Made by a program: the position numbers and the translations under genes. From Serripes groenlandicus (lineage: Eukaryota > Mollusca > Bivalvia > Cardiida > Cardiidae): 64,000 nucleotides of DNA. The notes under the pieces are model-generated. The model saw only the letters and a program-made list of their open reading frames with translations. It ran no database searches and was not told the origin of the DNA. Positions 52,501 through 61,500 of the stretch are shown here, in pieces (positions within the stretch are counted from its first letter, which is position 1; each line of letters begins with the position of its first letter). Location of the stretch: assembly GCA_031761405.1 (NCBI GenBank), contig JASEVX010000011.1, positions 38,543,700-38,607,699 of the forward strand, in the 5' to 3' direction.

Positions 52501-55500
52501 TCATATGGTCAAGGTCAAAATTGGACTGACTATTTTCCCATATAACAACCTTGTGACCACTCTACACTGAACATCCTTTGACCGATCTTAACCAAACTGG
52601 GTATACAGTAAGTATATGGCAAGGTCTAGAAGCCTATTTATTTTCAAGGACATAGGGTCAAGGTCAAAATTGGACTGACTATTTTCCCATATATAACAAC
52701 CTTGTGACCACTCTACACTGAACATCCTTTGACTGATCTTAACTTGTTTAAGCTTTTTTTACAAATTCACTTTTTGAACAAACGTTACAGATATTGCTTT
52801 GAAACTTACAACACTTTTTCAACATCATTACCTCCAGCAACAGACAAGAGTACATAACTCGGTCCATGTTTTTGTAAGAATTATGGCACTTTTTCGACTT
52901 AGACTTTTAGTTATTCGTACCACCCCACTTTTTTTCAAAACCATTAGAGATATAGCTTGTGTACTTACAATACTTATTTACCATCATTACCTCCATCAAC
53001 AGACAAAAATACAGAACTCTGTCATGTTTTTTTTTAAGAATTATGGCCCTTTTCGATTTAGAATTTTGGTTAAGTTATTCATACCAAATCAATTTTTTTC
53101 AAAACAATTAGAGATACTTTATAAGTCGAAAAAGGGTCATAAGTCTTACAAAAATCTTTTTACCATCATTACCTCCACCAACCGCCAATAGTGCATAACT
53201 CAGTAAAGGTTTTTTTAAGAATTATGACCCTATTTTGACTTATAAAGTACTTTGCTTATAAATAATATGATAAAGTACTTGGTTATGTTTTTTGTAACAT
53301 CCAAAACAGTTTTGTTTTATTGGCAAAGACAAAAAAGTGAAGTGTGATGTCCTCCGACAGCTCTTGTATCATATATGTCTGCATATGAGGGATGGTCAAT
53401 CCAAGACTGCATTTTAAAATGATTCCCTATCTTGTACTTCTAGCTGGATTTGAGCTGTCTCAATGCCCTACCAGAGTACCTACAGAATGAGATCAGACAG
53501 GCATACGCTCTGCAGGATCAGAACAATGGCGTTAACAATTCAACAACCTCCATGATGAGACTACAGCAAGCCAAGTCACCATCAAAGTCTCCAAATAAAA
53601 GGTCTGTATTCAGAGCTTAAGATAAGGGATGTATTTATACTTCTGAAATCATTAATTTAATCTCAAAACATTACGATGTGGGTGCTCAAAAGAATCATCT
53701 CTGAGACTATTCTTTTGGGTACCCACAACATATGGTTTAATAGAACCATGAGAAATATAATGAGAGGCAACTACCTTGTTATTTCTCGTTATCTAGATGT
53801 CTTGTGTTAACCCTTTCCCTCATATAGACGCTTTCTGACGCCTTTGCAGCAGACAGCTTTTTGAAAACATAGTGACAAAAGAAGAAATTGCCCAAACGTG
53901 CAATTTCTCCATTTGCCACAATGTTTTCCACTTTTTGTCATAGGTTATCCATTCAATTATGGCGATTTTCTATGTTTTGACAAAATACATTCAAAGTCGT
54001 CTGCTGCAGAATTGTCGTATGAGGGAAAGGGTTAAGCAATTGAGCTTAAGTTAATGTTCTTCAATTCTTAATTGATCTCCAAACTATGTTGTGGGTCCTC
54101 AAAATAATCGATTTGTGAGTACCCACAACATAAGGTTAAATTTAGTTTTAAGAGAAACAGTGCCAAATACCTGTTTTTTTCTCCTTATCTAAACTCTGGT
54201 GTAAACCATTACCCTGAAACAGAAGATTTTTTATCCTTTGTACAGCAGACTAAACATTAAAAAAAGACATTGTGGGAAAAGAAGAAAGGGGTTCAATATC
54301 AATTTCTCTCCTTTTCCTATAAAGTGGATCTGACATGAGTTGTCATTTCATATAAAGTTTTATAAAACGAGTTAAAAAAACCTTTATGAAATGACAACGA
54401 ATGTCAGAAAATAGTCCCAACAATTAATACTTAATAAACTGTTAACTAATCATACACAAAATATTTTTATGACCGATAATGCCAATGGTCACTTTACCTC
54501 GTCCATCTATCGTGACGTTTGTGTTTACCGGATACACATTCTCAGCCATTTTGTAAAAATTCGCTGATGAATACAAAAATAGTGATTTGGTCTTGTTATA
54601 TCACACTTGTGACATATAAAGAAATACGTAATGGGTATATAAGATCGGATACAAGCATTGTCATGTGATGAAAAGTTTTTAACTCTGTATCATAATTACA
54701 CTTACTATTTTCCATGTTGCACACATGTGGTCATGTTGGCTGCAGGGAGCGCGGGGCTGGTTCACCTTATTAGGCAAGCTTTAAAATCTTCTGTTACGTA
54801 TCTGGCTGATTTACTAATAATTTGATAGTAATATTCCTTGGGTGACCATCTATGAGATTCCTTCAAGCCATCTTGATAAGTAAATTAAAAAAAAAACATG
54901 GTCACCAGGGGGCGCTTGACTGTTAAGCATTATATGGCTTTAGGGCAAACTTAAATAAAAAATGTCTATTCCGAACATATTTGGTTGATTTACTAATAAT
55001 TTTATAGTAATGTTCCTTGGATGACCCTCTACCAGATTCCTTCAAGCCATGTTGATTGGTAAAAAAAGATAATAGTGCAGGGCTGTTTTGTATTATATGT
55101 CACTTTTATTATGACTATAGTGAAAAGTTTAAAAACCATCTCTGTAACAGAAGTATGATGCTGATTTCAAATAATTTTGTAGAAATGTTCCTTTTGAGAT
55201 TCCTTGAATTCATGTTGAATGGTTGAAAAACATGCAAAAAGTTTTGAAATCATCTTCTCCGAAAATATAAAGCCTATTTTCAAATAATTCTGTAGAATGT
55301 TCCCTGGATGACCCTCTAATAGATTCCTTCAAGTTAGTCATATTAATTGGTCTGAATACCTTGCCACCAGATAGCAAGCTGTTTTGCTGTATATAGCTTT
55401 TGTGATATTCTCTTCCAAAACTATAAGACCGATTTTGTTTTGGATTATGGCAGTGGAGTGATACTGGCCCTCTTGGGTATCTTGGTTCTTTTCTCTAGTC

Positions 55501-58500
55501 TTCTATGTGAGGGAGAAAGGTGGTGTAAGGGTTTTTGTCAATTTATTCTTAATCCTTTCCCACATTCAACAAATCTGCAGCAGACAACTTTTAAAAGTCA
55601 TCTGCTGCGAAGGCTTCAAATGTTGTCTGTATCATGAAAATAGTAAACCCTTTCCAACATACAACGTACCTGCAGCAGTCGATTTTGACATCTTGGCAAA
55701 AATATAAAAAATCTCTGTAGATGAAAGTATAATTATTGAATAGAGTTTAAAATATTGTGACAAAATGAGACATTGCTCTTTATCAGCAATTTATACTTTT
55801 GTCACATTTTTAACTCACCTGAGCTTTGCTCAAGGTGAGTTATTGTGATCGCCTTTTGGCCTTCGTGCATCGTGCGTCAACTTCTTCTCCTCAGTCACCA
55901 GTGGGTCAATAAGGATAATACTTCACAGAAAGCATCCTCTCAATGACCTCACCAGATTTCCTACAATTTTTTGGGATCCATGCAGAATTCTGGTTTTCAT
56001 GGCAACGAAATGAAAAAAAACTTCAAAATTCTTCTTCTCCCAAACTGGTTGGCAGATTTTCAAATTATTTTGTAGAAATGTTCCTTGAATGACCCTCTAT
56101 CAGATTCCTTCAAGCCATGTTGATTGGTCGAAAAACATGGCCGCAAGGGGGGGGGGGGGTGTATTTTGCCTTATATGGCTATAGTGAAAACTTAAAAAAT
56201 CTTCTCCGACGAAAGTGTCCGGCCAATTTTCAAATAATTTTGTAGAAATGTTCCCTAAGTGACCCACTATCAGATTCCTTCAAGCCATGTTGATTGGTCG
56301 AAAAACATGGCCGCCAGGGGAGGCGGGGCTAATTTGCCTTATATGGCTATAGTGAAAACTTAAAAAATCTTCTCCGACGAAAGTGTCAGACCGATTTTCA
56401 AATAATTATGTAGAAATGTTCCTTGGATGACCCTCTATCAGATTCCTACAATCCAAGTTGATTGGTCGAAAAACATGGCCGCCAGAGGGGGCGGGGCTAT
56501 TTTGCCTTATATGGCTATAGTGAAAACTTAAAAAATCTTCTTCTCCGAAAGTGTCCGGCTGATTTTCAAATAATTTTGTAGAAATGTTCCCTAAGTGACC
56601 CACTATCAGATTCCTTCAAGCCATGTTGATTGGTCGAAAAACATGGCCGCCAGGGGAGGCGGGGCTAATTTGCCTTATATGGCTATAGTGAAAACTTAAA
56701 AAATCTTCTCCTCCGAAAGTGTCAGACCGATTTTCAAAAAATTATGTAGAAATGTTCCTTGGATGACCCTCTATCAGATTCCTTCATTCCAAGTTGATTG
56801 GTCGAAAAACATGGCCGCCAGAGGGGGCGGGGCTATTTTGCCTTATATGGCTATAGTGAAAACTTAAAAAATCTTCTTATCCGAAAGTGTCTGGCTGATT
56901 TTCAAATAATTTTGTAGAAATGTTCCTTGGATGACCCACTTTCAGATTCCTTCAAGCCATGTTGATTGGTCAAAAAACATGGCCGCCAGTGGGCAGGGCT
57001 ATTTTGCATTATATGGCTATATAGTGAAAACTTAAAAAATCTTCTCCGACGAAAGTGTCTGGCCGATTTTCAAATAATCTTGTAGAAATGTTCCTAGGGT
57101 GACCCTTTATCAGATTCCTTCAAGCCAAGTTGATTGGTCAGAAACTATGGCTGCCAGGGGGCGGGGCTTATATAGCTAAAGTGAAAATAAATAAATCAGG
57201 TGAGCGATTCCAGGGCCATCATGGCCCTCTTGTTTTCAATAGTCGTCTGCTGCATTGGTTTCAATTTGAGTTTGTATCAGGTAAATGAAACAGTGAAAAC
57301 TGTGATGACTGCATGAACATAGACTCAGAGCTACAGATAAGGAGCAGTATACAGCTCTTTTCCTCACAATATCTTTCTTATTGTCCAACCAAACCCTATG
57401 ATGTGGGTACTCAAAGGAATCGTCTCATTGAGCGTCCATTAAGGGTTTTAGAACATGCAAAACGCTCCTTATCTAGAGGTCTGCAAGACTGATCTTTTTA
57501 GTATCTCCTGGTCCCATATTCCTGAAAGTCAGTTTTCCCATGTCATTGCTTTATTTATGCTCATTCTCTTACAGAAAGGCCAACATTATTTCCAATGTTT
57601 GACAAAAGTTAAAGGGACAAGCATCATTCTTCTTCCACCTATAGGCTAATAGTCTTATGTGAAGTGGAGTACTGGTGTTAGAAAGCCAGGAAACACATGG
57701 GTAGATGAACTGGCCACTGTGATATAAATAACAAATTGTTGAAAATGGTGTTAAACCCAAATTAATCAACCTTTTTCAGATCTCCTGGTAAAAGAAGTCC
57801 CCAGTTCAAGGTTCCTAGAGGAAGGGCAACTGTTAAAGGTAGTAAGAAAAACAGTTCAAAGAAACTGGTATTTAAAGACCAGCAGAAGCAGAATTCATTG
57901 GTTGAACAAAAGGTATAGTGAGGGCTGTTCCAGGAAAAAATGTCTAGGGGGGAGGAACGACCAGCAATTTTTAGGGTACCATCTATCAAATTTACATTAT
58001 TTTTGGGGCACACATTTTAATTATATTAAAAAAATACCACTGTTTTCAAAATTCGTCAACTGCTATTGCGTCAAAATGTTTCTGCAGGTGGGAAAGGGTT
58101 AATATTAATCACAAACTGTGGTACAACAAATCTGTAGCAGACAATTTTGAAAACGGTGTGGCAAAAATATGAAAAATCTCTGTAAATAATAGTTTAACAA
58201 TTAAAAACCAATTGAGCAATTTCGTTTTATGTCACAATGTTTTCAAATGTTGTCTATTGCAAAGGTAGTAAGTGTGAAAGGGTTTAAATGAATCTCGATA
58301 CACAAGGAAACCAAGACATCTTAGACGCTTGAACCTTGACTTTTTAGCTCACCTGAGCTTGTGCGTCAACTTCTTCTCCTCAGTAACCAGTGGGTCAATT
58401 TGGATGAAACTTCACAGAAAGCATCCTCTCAATGACCTCACCAGAATTCCTTCAAATTTTTTGGATCCATGCAAAATTCTGGTTTCCATGGCAACGAAAC

Positions 58501-61500
58501 GAAAAAAACTTCAAAATTCTTCTTCTCCCAAACTGCTTGGCAGATTTTCAAATAATTTTGTAGAAATGTTCCTTGGATGACCCTCTATCAGATTCCTTCA
58601 AGCCGTGTTGATTGGTCGAAAAACATGGCCGCCAGGGGGGGGGCGGGGCTATTTTGCCTTATATGGCTATAGTGAAAACTTAAAAAATCTTCTCCTCCGA
58701 AAGTGTCAGACCGATTTTCAAATAATTTTGTAGAAATGTTCCTTGGGTGACCCTCTATCAGATTCCTTCAAGCCATGTTGATTGGTCGAAAAACATGGCC
58801 GCCAGGGGGGGGGGGGCTATTTTGCCTTATATGGCTATAGTGCAAACTTAAAAAATCTTCTCCACCAGAAGTGTCAGGCCGATTTTCAAATAATTTTGTA
58901 GAAATGTTCCTTGGGTGATCCTCTATCAGATTCCTTCAAGCCATGTTGATTGGTCAAAAAACATGGCCGCCAGGGGGCGGGGCTAGTTTGCCTTTTATGG
59001 CTATAGTGAAAACTTAAAAAATCTTCTCCTCCATAAGTGTCAGGCCGATTTTCAAAAAAATTTGTAGAAATGTTCCTAGGGTGACCCTCTATCAGATTCC
59101 TTCAAGCCAAGTTGATTGGTCAGAAACTATGGCTGCCAGGGGGCGGGGCTTATATAGCTAAAGTGGAAAAAAAAAAATCAGGTGAGCGATTCAAGGGCCA
59201 TCATGGCCCTCTTGTTTAGCTCACCTGAGCACGAAGTGCTCAAGGTGAGTTATTGTGATCGCCCTTTGTCTGGCGTGCGTCGTCCAGCGTGCGTCAACTT
59301 CTTCTCCTCAGTAACCAGTGGGTCAATTGGGATTAAACTTCACAGAAAGCATCCTCTCAATGACCTCACCAGAATTCCTTCAAATTGTTGGGATCCATGC
59401 AGAATTCTGGTTTCCATGGCAACAAAATGAAAAAAATATTCAAAATTCTTCTTCTCCAAAACTGGTTAGCAGATTTTAAAATAATTTTGTTGAAATGTTC
59501 CTTGGATAACCCTCTATCAGATTCCTTCAAGCCATTATGATTGGTCAAAAAACATGGCTTCCAGGGGGCGGGGCTATTTTGCCTTATATGACTATAGTGA
59601 AAACTTAAAAAATCTTCTCCTCCGAAAGTGTCAGACCGATTTTCAAATAGTTTTGTAGAAATGTTCCTCTATCAGATTCCTTCAAGCCATGTTGATTGGT
59701 TGGAAAACAAATAAAATCAGGTGAGCGATCCAGGGCCATCATGGCCCTCTTGTTTTACTATCACAGCAGTCATACCAAAGACTTTGTAAATGGTAGTAAT
59801 GGTGCTCAGGATTGAGTGGATTTGTTTGATGCATCTGTGTTAGGATAAATACTACCTGTAGTACTGGTTATTTACCTAGGAAACGCTGTGTTATAACTGA
59901 AATTCTGTTAAAATTAGTGTATAACACAATTAAAACAAAAGGCAGTTCTTGTTTTCCTTGTTAAAACTTATCCGTTTTTTTCTGTTTTCGAAGAAAAAAG
60001 TTGGGGTACCTTTGGCGTTGTCAGCGTTCGTCACAAAACTTTAACCTAACCTAATAACTCAAAAACGTTAGACATTTTAAAATGAAACTTGGTACACATG
60101 GTCTTAGGAACAATACGCATCTCCATGCAAAGTCACATGACTGGCTATTCAGTAATGCCACCCTTTTTTACATAAATAAATGCAGATGAGCTTTGGCGTT
60201 TTGTGCTCCTGTTTTCTTATATTATTTGGATTGCTTGTCTCTATGCCAGGTTTACTTTTAAGTATCATTTATACACTGTCTGTCTGTCTGACTGTAAATC
60301 TCAGTCCTTTGATGAAAATCATACTACAAGGGTTGTATGTCTTCAAGCAATGGGCTATCAGTTAATGTGGATAAGGAGCCATTTGCTTGGAAAGACCTGT
60401 TTTGTGTGGGGAAAGCCAGAAAACACATGGATATCACTGGCTGTCGTGAAATTGTTAAAAATGGTGTTAGTCCCTTATAAATCAAACCAAAGCTTGCAAA
60501 CAGGGACAATTTTAACCCTTTACCATTTACTAATGACCTTTGCAACATATAACTCATGAAAACATTGCAGGGAAGGGAAACATTTCTCAAAATGTAACAA
60601 TGGAAAATTGTCAATATTATATTAATATAGATCTGAAAACATTAACGCATTCTGAACTAGTCTTTGAAATTAGGAAAGAAAAATTTCTATAGATGATCGG
60701 TTATGTAATTCACTGTGGTTATCATGTTAAGTTTTAACCCTTTCCCTCATATAAACGCTTCCGGACGCCTCTGCAGCAGACAGCGTTTTGAAAACATAGT
60801 GACAAAAGAAGAAATTGCACAAAACGTGCAATTTCTCCTTTTGCTACAATGTTTTCCACTTTTTGTCATAGGTTATCCTTTAAATTATAGAGATTTTCTA
60901 TGTTTTGACAAAATACGTTCTAAGTTCTAAGTCGACTGCTGCAGAATTGTCGTATGAGGGAAAGGGTTAAGTTTTAATGATACAGTTAATGGAATTGTTT
61001 TTTTAACACTCTTGCAGTTATATCCACTGACAATTATGTTGTAATAACATCAAATGTTTTATAACTCTGAGTGCAGCTGTAGATCTACCATCTCTGTAAA
61101 ATGTTTTTGAAAGCTAGTTTACTGTTTGTAAAATAATCAATAGTTCAACTTTGACAATCTGTTGTCTCTGGTAGGCATTTGCTATCAACTTTCTATTATC
61201 AGAGCTCTAGATAAGAAGAGTATATCACATCCCAAAATCCTTATTTGACCCTCAAACCCTACATTGTCGGTACTCAAAAGAATCGTCTCAGTGAGACGCT
61301 TCTTTTGAGTACCTACAACATAGGTTCCAGTGGAGTCATAAGGGAGATATGGATGAGAAAAGGTCAGTTCACTCCTCCTTATCTAGTCCTCTATATTAAA
61401 ATCTATCATAGGGACAATAGTCTTACAAAAGTTTCAAACTGTGTTCCCTTCACAGGTGTCAAGATTTGTTTCCATAAGGTAAAAGGTTAATGAGTTAATC

